From NCBI GenBank assembly GCA_013388635.1, contig JACAEX010000100.1, forward strand, positions 1 to 64,000: DNA of 64,000 bases, given 5' to 3'. Below, in pieces: positions 48,950-56,635 of this stretch. Numbering within the stretch: the stretch's first letter is position 1; the number at the start of each line of letters is the position of its first letter. The notes under the pieces are model-generated. The model saw only the letters and a program-made list of their open reading frames with translations, was not told the origin of the DNA and did not search any database. This stretch comes from Syntrophaceae bacterium (lineage in GTDB: Bacteria > Desulfobacterota > BSN033 > UBA1163). Made by a program: the position numbers and the translations under genes.

Positions 48950-50800
48950 ATGCCTCAACTGACAATAGAAAACTTAAAAGAATTTAAGGAGAAAATCTCC
49001 TCGCCATTGACGATAAACCAGGCCGAGTTCCGGTGTATGGTCTGTGCCGGCACAGGCTGTGTCTCCTGCAACTCCCTGAAGGTGAGGGAACGGCTTGAAG
49101 AAGAACTGAAGGCCCGCGGTCTTTCCGAGAGGGTGAAGGTGGTGATCACCGGTTGTAACGGGTTCTGTGCGGAGGGCCCGATCATGGTCATCCAGCCCGA
49201 TGGCACCTTCTACCGAAAACTCACTCCTGAAGACATCCCCCTCCTGATCGAGGAACATCTCCTGAAAGGCAGGCCCGTTGAAAAACTTCTCTATACTGAA
49301 CCGACGACCAAGAAAAAGATCTCCGCGATGAAGGAGATCCCTTTCTTTCAGCATCAGGTTCTCTGGGCCCTGAGGAATCGGGGGGTGATCGATCCCGAAA
49401 ATATCGATGAGTCGATTGCCCGGGATGGGTACGCAGGTCTCTCCAAGGTCCTCTCCTCCATGACCCCGGAGGAAGTGATCCAGGAGGTGAAGCTCTCCGG
49501 GCTGAGGGGCCGGGGAGGGGCGGGATTTCCAACCGGCTTGAAGTGGGAGGAGGGTCGGCGCTACTCCTCTTTCCCCAAGTATGTCATCTGCAACGGAGAC
49601 GAGGGCGACCCAGGGGCCTTCATGGATCGTTCGATCCTCGAGGCAGATCCCCACGCCGTCTTAGAAGGGATGATCATCTGCGGCTATGCGATTGACTCTC
49701 ATCAGGGCTATATCTATGTGAGGGCGGAGTATCCCCTGGCGATCCATCGCCTTCGGATTGCGATTGACCAGGCCAGAGGCTACGGACTTTTGGGAAGGAA
49801 TATCCTGGGCTCGGGCTTCGATTTTGATATCGATATCTATCCAGGTGCTGGGGCCTTTGTCTGTGGAGAATCGACCGCATTGATGTACTCCCTCGAAGGA
49901 AGGCGAGGCATGCCCAGGATCAAGCCTCCTCGCTCCACAGAGGCTGGACTCTGGGGACAGCCCACAGTCCTGAATAATGTAGAGACATTTGCCAATGTCC
50001 CTTCGATCATCCGAAATGGAGGGGCATGGTTCGCCTCCATGGGAACTGGCGGATCGAAGGGCACAAAGGTCTTTGCACTCACAGGGACAGTCTACAATGT
50101 CGGCCTGATCGAGGTCCCCATGGGGACGACGCTGCGTAAGATCGTCTTTGATATTGGAGGAGGGATACCTAGAAAGGGAGAGTTTAAGGCTATCCAGATC
50201 GGTGGCCCCTCTGGCGCCTGTCTCCCAGCCTCGCTTTTAGATACGGAGGTCGATTTCGATTCTCTCGATGAGGCAGGCGCAATGATGGGCTCCGGAGGTT
50301 TGGTGGTGATGGACGATTCGACCTGCATGGTCGATACAGCCCGATTCTTCACCGATTTCTCTGTGGACGAATCCTGCGGCAAATGCATCCCGTGCCGGGT
50401 CGGTATGAAGGTGATGCTCAATATCCTGAGCCGGATCGCCACGGGTCGAGGGACGATGGAAGATATCACCCTGCTGGAGGAACTTGGCCACCACATCAAG
50501 GAGTCCTCCCACTGCGGCCTGGGCAAAACAGCTCCCAATCCTGTCCTATCCACGATCCGTTATTTTCGGCAGGAGTACGAGGCCCATATCCAGGAGAAGA
50601 GATGCCCTGCCCGGGTCTGTGTAGACCTCATTCGGTTTCGGGTCGATCCAGATCGCTGTAAGATGTGTGGCCTCTGCAAGAAGGCCTGTCCGGTCGAGGC
50701 GATCACATGGGAGAAGAAGACACCGGCTCTGATCGATCCCGAGAAGTGCATCCGGTGCCGTTCCTGTATCCAGGCGTGCAAATTTGGGGCGATCGACTGA
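48950..50800 (+). CDS. NuoF-like NADH-binding subunit with extra Fe-S domains
   Basis: A 616-residue subunit of the HndC/HydB/BamH type. Order: an N-terminal thioredoxin-like [2Fe-2S] domain (CMVCAGTGCVSCNS, VVITGCNGFCAEGP), the NuoF core with NADH loop LRGRGGAGFPTGLKWE, the FMN region CNGDEGDPGAFMDRS, the [4Fe-4S] motif ESCGKCIPCRVG...HCGLG, and a C-terminal two-cluster ferredoxin (CKMCGLCKKACP, CIRCRSCIQACKFG). It oxidises or reduces NAD(H) and serves as flavin hub in soluble bifurcating complexes. No hydrogenase gene is in the window. Confidence 0.93.
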   Translation: MPQLTIENLKEFKEKISSPLTINQAEFRCMVCAGTGCVSCNSLKVRERLEEELKARGLSERVKVVITGCNGFCAEGPIMVIQPDGTFYRKLTPEDIPLLIEEHLLKGRPVEKLLYTEPTTKKKISAMKEIPFFQHQVLWALRNRGVIDPENIDESIARDGYAGLSKVLSSMTPEEVIQEVKLSGLRGRGGAGFPTGLKWEEGRRYSSFPKYVICNGDEGDPGAFMDRSILEADPHAVLEGMIICGYAIDSHQGYIYVRAEYPLAIHRLRIAIDQARGYGLLGRNILGSGFDFDIDIYPGAGAFVCGESTALMYSLEGRRGMPRIKPPRSTEAGLWGQPTVLNNVETFANVPSIIRNGGAWFASMGTGGSKGTKVFALTGTVYNVGLIEVPMGTTLRKIVFDIGGGIPRKGEFKAIQIGGPSGACLPASLLDTEVDFDSLDEAGAMMGSGGLVVMDDSTCMVDTARFFTDFSVDESCGKCIPCRVGMKVMLNILSRIATGRGTMEDITLLEELGHHIKESSHCGLGKTAPNPVLSTIRYFRQEYEAHIQEKRCPARVCVDLIRFRVDPDRCKMCGLCKKACPVEAITWEKKTPALIDPEKCIRCRSCIQACKFGAID

Positions 50801-50946
50801 AAAAATTTCTAAATTCGAAGTACGAAATTCGAAACAAGCACGAATGTCCAAAATTCGAATGAGCCAAACGAAAGAAGTTTCGAATTTCGATATTCAAATT
50901 TTGGATCTGTTTCGTATTTCGATATTCGGATTTTAAATCGAATAGG
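50801..50946. repeat. Intergenic repeat, AATTTCGATATTCGGATTT words
   Basis: AAATTCGAAGTACGAAATTC, TTTCGAATTTCGATATTC and TTTCGTATTTCGATATTCGG words between two neighbouring subunit genes of the same complex. Same family as 45824-45975 and 56457-56600. Confidence 0.55.
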
Positions 50947-50968
50947 CTATTAGTAACTATGAGGTTAT

Positions 50969-53497
50969 TTGAAGGTGACCCAAACGATTAAACTGAAGAT
51001 TGATGAGATTGAGGTAAGCGTCGAGAAAGGCAAGACGATCCTCGAAGCAGCCCAATCCGCTGGAATAAGAATCCCCACTCTTTGCCACGATCGAAGGCTC
51101 ACGCCTTTTGGCGCCTGCCGCCTCTGTGTCGTTCAGCAGAAGGGAAAGTCTGAGCTTCTCCCATCCTGTTTCACCCCTGTCAGAGAGGGGATGGAGATCA
51201 TCACCCGGTCTCCAGAAATCTTTAAATCGAGAAGGCTTCAGCTCCAGCTTCTCCTCCTCAACCATCCGATGATCTGCCCCAGGTGCGAAAAGGAGGGAGA
51301 ATGTGTCCTCCAGGACCTTCTCTATGAGTACGGAGTCTTGGAGACCCTCTACCCCTGGGAGCGGGTGGATTTCCCTCTGGATGAGGTCTCGCCTCTTCTT
51401 CAGAGGGACCCTAACAAATGTATTCTTTGCGGTCGCTGTGTCCGGATCTGTGACGAAGTCCAGGGCATCGGAGAGCTCTCCTTTATCCGGAGAGGGATCA
51501 AAACCGCCATCGATACTGACTTTCATCGACCCATAAGGTGTGAGTTCTGCGGCCAGTGCCTTGATACCTGCCCGGTAGGAGCGATCACCAGCGACTGCTT
51601 CGACTACAGGACAAAGGCCTGGGAGCTTCAGGAGACCACCACCCCTTGCCCCTACTGTAGTTGCGGTTGCCTCCTCGTCATGGGATCCAAGGAGGGTGAG
51701 ATCAAAAGGGTCTTCTCCGACCCTGAGAAAGGGCCAAATGACGGAAACCTCTGTGTCAAGGGCCGCTTCGGCTGGGACTTCGTCGATCACCCCGATAGGC
51801 TGAAAACCCCTCTTCTGAGGGTCAATGGGACACTGAAGGAGACCTCATGGGAAGAAGCCCTTCGATTTGTGGTGGACAGGTTAGAAAAGATAAAGGAGCG
51901 ATACGGTGCAGAGACGATCGGAGGTCTGGTCTCGAACCGATTGACCAATGAGGAGTACTATGTCTTGGGGAAACTCTTTCGTGGTGGGATCGGCACGGAG
52001 TTGATCGCTTCCAGATCTAAGGGCACAGCTCTTACCGAAGGCCTGGCAAAGACCCTGGGCTATCCGGCTTCGACCAACTCGATCCGGGAGATCCGGAAGG
52101 CAGACTGTCTCTTGTTGATCGGGGTGGACCCTGCCCTGAGCCATCCCATCATCAAGAATGAGATCCACTTAGCCATCCGGAGAAACCGGGCCCAGCTCAT
52201 CGTGCTTGGAAGCTACGACATTGGCCTGAGCCAATCGACAAGGAACTCTCCCCTCTCCCTTCCTTCAATCCTTCTTCTCGATAGGCCCGGAAGCGAGGTC
52301 TCTCTTCTCAACGGGATGATCCAGACAATCCTCAGAGAGGGTCTCGAGGACAGGGAATTCATTGCAGAGAGGACAGAGGGGATAGAGGGTTTGAAGCAGA
52401 GGGTTCTCTCTCATCAGCCTGGTGCGATGCCAGAGGTGGAGAGGGCGGCTAAAATCTATGCAAGCGCTAAGAAGGCTATGATCCTGATTGGCTCTGGCCT
52501 CTGGTCCCACCTCGACCAGAAGGCAGTGGCCATCGCCTCCTCCAACCTCGCCCTGATCACGGGCCATATCGGAAAGGAGTCATCAGGGATCCTCGTCCTC
52601 TTAGAGAAGTGTAACAGCCAGGGAGCACTGGATATGGGACTCTCCCCAGAGGGAAGCCACCTCTTGAATAGGGCATCGGAGGGGAAGCTGAAGGCCTTCT
52701 ACCTGGTGGGAGAGGATCCGCTGAACCTTGATTCCGAGCCGCTGAGAAAAGCCCTCCAGGGGCTTGAACTTCTGGTTGTCCAGGATCTCTTTCTCACCGA
52801 GACAGCAAAGCTGGCCCATGTGGTCCTTCCTGCCTCGGCCTTTGTGGAGAAAGAAGGAACGTTTACAAACCTTGAACGAAGGGTTCAGAGGCTTCATCCT
52901 CTTCGGCCGGCCAGGGATGACTCGAAACCAGACCTCGAAATCTTTCTTCGACTCTTAGAGCTTCTTGAGTGTCGACTCCCGGCAGGAACGCCTGAAGCCA
53001 TATTTGAGGAGATTGGCCGTTCGGTCCATCACTACCAGGGGATTGGAAAGGGAGAGCAGTGGCCTAAGGGCGCCACCTACCTCTACGCTGATGGCTTTCC
53101 TTTGGGGAGGGCTAAGCTCATTCCTCCCGAGGAGAGAGAGCCAAAACGTCAATCTGAAGCGTATCCTTTTTATCTTCTCCAGAGGCCTTCGCTCTTTCAG
53201 TCCGGTCTTCTCAGTTCGAGGAGTGAGGCCTTGAAAAAGGTGTGGGAGAAGCCTTCGCTTGAGATCTCCCCTGAGGATGCGAAAAGCCTTGGGATTGAGG
53301 ACGGAGAGATGGTGGAGATCTCAAATCCTAAGGGGCAGTCCTTGAGGCTGAAGGCGAACCATTCCCCAAGACCCGCGCGAGGAGTGATCACCGTACCTTA
53401 CCCCTGTCCGATTCTGGAGGATGAAGGGACAGATCTGGTAAGGATCAAAAGTTTAAAGCCTGCCTGCCGGCAGGCAGGAAAGGAGGAAGTTGAATGA
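50969..53497 (+). CDS. NuoG-like molybdopterin-fold Fe-S subunit without catalytic Cys/Sec
   Basis: The 842-residue protein has NuoG/FdhA architecture. N-terminal [2Fe-2S] domain (CHDRRLTPFGACRLCVVQ), a His-Cys cluster region (HPMICPRCEKEGECVLQDL), two [4Fe-4S] (CILCGRCVRICDEVQG, CEFCGQCLDTCPVGAI) and a [4Fe-4S] before the molybdopterin domain (CPYCSCGCLLV). The place where formate dehydrogenases have the Mo-ligand Cys or Sec reads TELIASRSKGTALTEGLAKT, with neither. So it is probably not a formate dehydrogenase but a BamI/NuoG-type electron subunit. The start is TTG at 50969, or GTG at 50975. The C-terminal codons contain a 20-bp repeat palindrome. It overlaps etfB by 4 bp. Confidence 0.85.
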   Translation: MKVTQTIKLKIDEIEVSVEKGKTILEAAQSAGIRIPTLCHDRRLTPFGACRLCVVQQKGKSELLPSCFTPVREGMEIITRSPEIFKSRRLQLQLLLLNHPMICPRCEKEGECVLQDLLYEYGVLETLYPWERVDFPLDEVSPLLQRDPNKCILCGRCVRICDEVQGIGELSFIRRGIKTAIDTDFHRPIRCEFCGQCLDTCPVGAITSDCFDYRTKAWELQETTTPCPYCSCGCLLVMGSKEGEIKRVFSDPEKGPNDGNLCVKGRFGWDFVDHPDRLKTPLLRVNGTLKETSWEEALRFVVDRLEKIKERYGAETIGGLVSNRLTNEEYYVLGKLFRGGIGTELIASRSKGTALTEGLAKTLGYPASTNSIREIRKADCLLLIGVDPALSHPIIKNEIHLAIRRNRAQLIVLGSYDIGLSQSTRNSPLSLPSILLLDRPGSEVSLLNGMIQTILREGLEDREFIAERTEGIEGLKQRVLSHQPGAMPEVERAAKIYASAKKAMILIGSGLWSHLDQKAVAIASSNLALITGHIGKESSGILVLLEKCNSQGALDMGLSPEGSHLLNRASEGKLKAFYLVGEDPLNLDSEPLRKALQGLELLVVQDLFLTETAKLAHVVLPASAFVEKEGTFTNLERRVQRLHPLRPARDDSKPDLEIFLRLLELLECRLPAGTPEAIFEEIGRSVHHYQGIGKGEQWPKGATYLYADGFPLGRAKLIPPEEREPKRQSEAYPFYLLQRPSLFQSGLLSSRSEALKKVWEKPSLEISPEDAKSLGIEDGEMVEISNPKGQSLRLKANHSPRPARGVITVPYPCPILEDEGTDLVRIKSLKPACRQAGKEEVE
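53459..53478. repeat. Perfect 20-bp palindrome inside the nuoG-like 3' end
   Basis: CCTGCCTGCCGGCAGGCAGG, read in frame as PACRQAG-type residues near the C-terminus. A related imperfect copy lies at 1956-1975. Looks like a repeat inserted into coding sequence without breaking the frame. Confidence 0.7.
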
Positions 53498-54285
53498 ATA
53501 TTATCGTCTGTATCAAGAGGGTGCCGGAGACAACGGATGCGGATATCTCCATCGACAAATCGGGAAAAGACATCGATAAGAGCAGCCTGGTTTTCGATCT
53601 TAACGAATGGGATAGCTATGCCATTGAAGAGGCCATCCTGCTCAAGGAGAAGCTCGGTGGAACGGTGACCGTCATCTCCATGGGGGGCGAGGAGTCGAAT
53701 GAATCCTTGAGGAAATGCCTGGCCATGGGTGCAGATGATGCGATTCGTTTGACCGACCCTGCGTTCAATGGATCAGACGGTTTTGCCACGGCAAGGGTTC
53801 TGGCAGAGGCCGTTCGAAAAATCCCGTACGATCTCATCCTCACGGGGACCCAGGCTGAGGATGACGGATACGGACAGGTGGGGGTCGTCTTGGCTGAGCT
53901 TCTCGGAATCCCTCATGCTGCGGTGGTCAACCGAATCGAGGTCCAAGACAAAAGGCTGAAAGTCCACAGAGAACTCGAGGGAGGTCTGGAGGAGGTCGTT
54001 GAAATCGACCTCCCTGCCTTGCTCACGATCCAGACCGGTATCAACGAGCCTCGTTACGTGTCGATCATGGGCATCCGGAAGGTGGCCAAGAAGGAGATCA
54101 AGAGCTTTGGAGCTCCTGAACTCAATCTGAAGGCCGATGAAGTGGGTCTTTCTGGATCGGATATTCGATTGGAGAAGGTCTTCCTTCCTCCTGTCGGCGA
54201 AGCGGCAGAGATACTGGAGGGAAAACCGGAAGAGATCGCTTTGAAGGTTTCTGAAATTCTGAGAGACAAAGGAGGGCTGAGCTAA
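53494..54285 (+). CDS. etfB: Electron transfer flavoprotein beta subunit
   Basis: The 263-residue protein is an EtfB: MNIIVCIKRVPETTDADISID at the start, FDLNEWDSYAIEEAILLKE, the signature AMGADDAIRLTD, and the conserved LILTGTQAEDDGYGQVGVVLAELLGIPHAAVVN and LPALLTIQTGINEPRYVSIMGI loops. EtfAB accepts electrons from acyl-CoA dehydrogenases. Whether it is a bifurcating ETF cannot be told from motifs here. It overlaps the nuoG-like stop (ATGA) and is followed by etfA with no gap. Confidence 0.95.
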   Translation: MNIIVCIKRVPETTDADISIDKSGKDIDKSSLVFDLNEWDSYAIEEAILLKEKLGGTVTVISMGGEESNESLRKCLAMGADDAIRLTDPAFNGSDGFATARVLAEAVRKIPYDLILTGTQAEDDGYGQVGVVLAELLGIPHAAVVNRIEVQDKRLKVHRELEGGLEEVVEIDLPALLTIQTGINEPRYVSIMGIRKVAKKEIKSFGAPELNLKADEVGLSGSDIRLEKVFLPPVGEAAEILEGKPEEIALKVSEILRDKGGLS

Positions 54286-55266
54286 ATGAAAGAGATCGTT
54301 GTCATCGCAGAACATCGAAGGGGAGAGCTCAGGGACATCACATGGGAGATGCTCTGTAAAGGAAGGCAGCTGGCGGAGAGCGCGGGCGCGAACCTGAACG
54401 CCATCCTCTTGGGTAAAGGGGTGAACCATTTGGCCGAAGCCCTCAAGCCAAAGGTGAACAAGGTATTTCTGATCGAGGATGAACGCCTCGAATCCTACAA
54501 CTCAGAGACTTATGAGAGGGCCCTCGTACGATTGATCACGGAGAGGAAGCCATGGCTGACCCTGATCGGCCATACAGCCACGGGCATGGATTTTGCCCCG
54601 AGCTTAGCCGCCCGTTTAAAGATGCCCCTGGCCACAGACTGTATCGGAATCGAGATCGAAGGTGAAACCTGTTCGGTTATACGCCAACTCTACGGAGGGA
54701 AGATCAATGCCTCGGTCTCTTTTGTGAAGCAGGGTCCTTACATGGCTACACTTCGTCCAGGCGCCTTTCCTGTTCTGGAAAAGGATCCCCTGCCTGGCGA
54801 GATCGTCCCCCTCCCCTCGCCGTTAGCCGCTGAAACTCTGGCGAGAAGATTTCTCCAGTATGTTGAGGCAGCGGTGGCTGAGGTCGACATCACACAGGCC
54901 GATATCCTGGTTGCCGTTGGAAGAGGCATTAAAGATGCGGAGAACATCCCCCTGGTCAAGGAGTTCGCGGATTCGATCGGTGGGGTGCTTGCCTGCTCCA
55001 GGCCTGTGGTCGATAAGAAATGGCTTCCCAAGGGTTGCCAGGTTGGGACCTCTGGGAAGACCGTAAGGCCCAAGGTCTATATTGCGATTGGCATCAGCGG
55101 TGCCTTCCAGCATGTCGCCGGGATGAAAGGAGCGGGAACGGTCATCGCGATCAACAAAGACCCGAAGGCCCCGATCTTCAACGTGGCGCACTATGGGATT
55201 GTGGCAGACCTGTTTAAGATCGTCCCGGTGATAAAAGATAAGATCAAAGGGCTGAGAAAGAGTTAG
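54286..55266 (+). CDS. etfA: Electron transfer flavoprotein alpha subunit
   Basis: The 326-residue EtfA has a less conserved N-domain (EIVVIAEHRRGELRDITWEML) and the strongly conserved C-terminal FAD domain: LVAVGRGIKDAENIPLVKEFADSIGG-like (here ILVAVGRGIKDAENIPLVKE), ACSRPVVDKKWLPKGCQVGTSGKTV, PKVYIAIGISGAFQHVAGMK and AINKDPKAPIFNVAHYGIVAD. It begins at the base after the etfB stop. It passes electrons from acyl-CoA dehydrogenase on, here probably to the Hdr/Nuo-like proteins around it. Confidence 0.96.
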   Translation: MKEIVVIAEHRRGELRDITWEMLCKGRQLAESAGANLNAILLGKGVNHLAEALKPKVNKVFLIEDERLESYNSETYERALVRLITERKPWLTLIGHTATGMDFAPSLAARLKMPLATDCIGIEIEGETCSVIRQLYGGKINASVSFVKQGPYMATLRPGAFPVLEKDPLPGEIVPLPSPLAAETLARRFLQYVEAAVAEVDITQADILVAVGRGIKDAENIPLVKEFADSIGGVLACSRPVVDKKWLPKGCQVGTSGKTVRPKVYIAIGISGAFQHVAGMKGAGTVIAINKDPKAPIFNVAHYGIVADLFKIVPVIKDKIKGLRKS

Positions 55267-55292
55267 AAATTTTGAATTTTGAATTTTGAATT
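55264..55292. repeat. Short intergenic repeat, TTTTGAATTTTGAATTTTGA
   Basis: Three TTTTGAA units in tandem, directly after the etfA stop. Confidence 0.5.
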
Positions 55293-55302
55293 CGGGTTGA
55301 CA

Positions 55303-56457
55303 ATGGACTTCGAACTGACGCAGGAACAGAAGGATATTCAGAAGGCGGCAAGGGAGTTTATTCAGGGTGAGTACGACAAGGAGAGGATCCTCGAGTGGGA
55401 GCAGACCCACACCTTTCCCAGAGACATCTGGAAGAAGGCCTGTAAACTTGGATTTATCGGCATTCACTTTCCGGAGGAGTTTGGAGGCCAGGGTTATGGA
55501 GTCACGGAGAACATCCTGATCGTTGAGGAATTCTGCCGGAAAGACTCCGGGGTCGGGATCGCCCTGAGCCTGGTCGATTTCTCTTCGGAGTTGATCCTCC
55601 GTTTCGGGACTGATCAACAGAAGAAGAGGTATCTGATTCCGGTGACAAAGGGAGAATTTATCTCTGCCGGTGCCTACACAGAACCCGATCATGGAAGCGA
55701 TATCACCCTGATGTCGACGACCGCATTGAAACAGGGCGACTCCTTTCTCATCAACGGGACCAAGACCTTTATCACCAATGGATGTCTTGCAGACTTCTTC
55801 GTCGTCCTCTGCCAGACCGACCCCCATGCAAAACCTCCCTACCGCGGCCAGTGCACCATCCTGGTGGATAAAGGGACAAAGGGGTTGGAGGCCACAGAGA
55901 TCACCCCGAAGATGGGCATTCGGATGACCTCAACGGCTGAGCTTTCCTTCAGCGATGTCAGAGTGCCTGTGAGTCAACTCCTCGGAGAGGAGAATAAAGG
56001 GTTCTATCAAGTTCTTGAATTCTTCGATGAAAGCAGGATCGAGATCGCTTCTCAGGCCCTTGGCATCAGCCAGGGGGCATTCGATCGAGCCCTGGACTAT
56101 GTTAAACAGAGACGGCAGTTCGGAAGAAGGCTGGTCGATTTTCAGATCACCCAGCACAAACTGGCTGACATGGCGACGAAGATTGAGACGGCCAGGCTTC
56201 TGACCTACAAGGCCGCATGGAACTTCGATCAGAAGCGGATCGATCCCAAGCTGACCTCCATGGCCAAGATGTTCGCGGCGAAGGTGGCGGTCGAGGTCGC
56301 GGATGAGGCCATCCAGCTCCTCGGAGGCTACGGTTACATCACGGAATACGAGGTGGAACGTTTCTACCGAGATGCCAAGATCACGGAGATCTACGAAGGC
56401 ACTAAAGAGATTCAGAAAAATACGATCGCCTCGGCATTGATCGGAAAACTGAAATAA
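55303..56457 (+). CDS. Acyl-CoA dehydrogenase (second)
   Basis: The start at 55303 (MDFELTQEQKDIQKAAREF) is preferred to an upstream in-frame ATG inside the repeat. The 384-residue protein has FISAGAYTEPDHGSDITLM in place of the usual ITEP..GSD loop, FLINGTKTFITNGCLADFF, and AIQLLGGYGYITEYEVERFYRDAKI with the catalytic Glu region YEGTKEIQKNTIASALIG. It sits between etfBA and the two hdrA genes and so is the most direct electron source for this set. The substrate chain is not visible. Confidence 0.94.
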   Translation: MDFELTQEQKDIQKAAREFIQGEYDKERILEWEQTHTFPRDIWKKACKLGFIGIHFPEEFGGQGYGVTENILIVEEFCRKDSGVGIALSLVDFSSELILRFGTDQQKKRYLIPVTKGEFISAGAYTEPDHGSDITLMSTTALKQGDSFLINGTKTFITNGCLADFFVVLCQTDPHAKPPYRGQCTILVDKGTKGLEATEITPKMGIRMTSTAELSFSDVRVPVSQLLGEENKGFYQVLEFFDESRIEIASQALGISQGAFDRALDYVKQRRQFGRRLVDFQITQHKLADMATKIETARLLTYKAAWNFDQKRIDPKLTSMAKMFAAKVAVEVADEAIQLLGGYGYITEYEVERFYRDAKITEIYEGTKEIQKNTIASALIGKLK

Positions 56458-56600
56458 TGATTAAATTCGAAATCCGAAATCCGAAGCACGAGACAAATTC
56501 AAAATTCGACTTTTAGAATGTTCAAAACCGTTTTGGTCATTTGAATTTTGATTATTTGAATTTGTTTCGAAATTCGATATTCGAAATTCGGATTTAAGGG
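56457..56600. repeat. Intergenic repeat, AAATTCGAAATCCGAAGCACG words
   Basis: AAATCCGAAATCCGAAGCACG, then TTTTGATTATTTGAATTTG and TCGATATTCGAAATTCGG words between the acyl-CoA dehydrogenase and hdrA-like genes. Confidence 0.55.
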
Positions 56601-56635
56601 AACTACAAAAATAGCATCTAAGGTACATTGAATCG

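Noticed and set aside
50969-53497. Formate dehydrogenase alpha subunit
   Set aside because: The Mo-ligand Cys/Sec region lacks both residues; neighbours are NuoE/NuoF-like, so a NuoG/BamI-type subunit fits better.
54823-55827. Long minus-strand ORF over etfA and the acyl-CoA dehydrogenase gene
   Set aside because: Antisense shadow; the plus-strand genes have clear family motifs.
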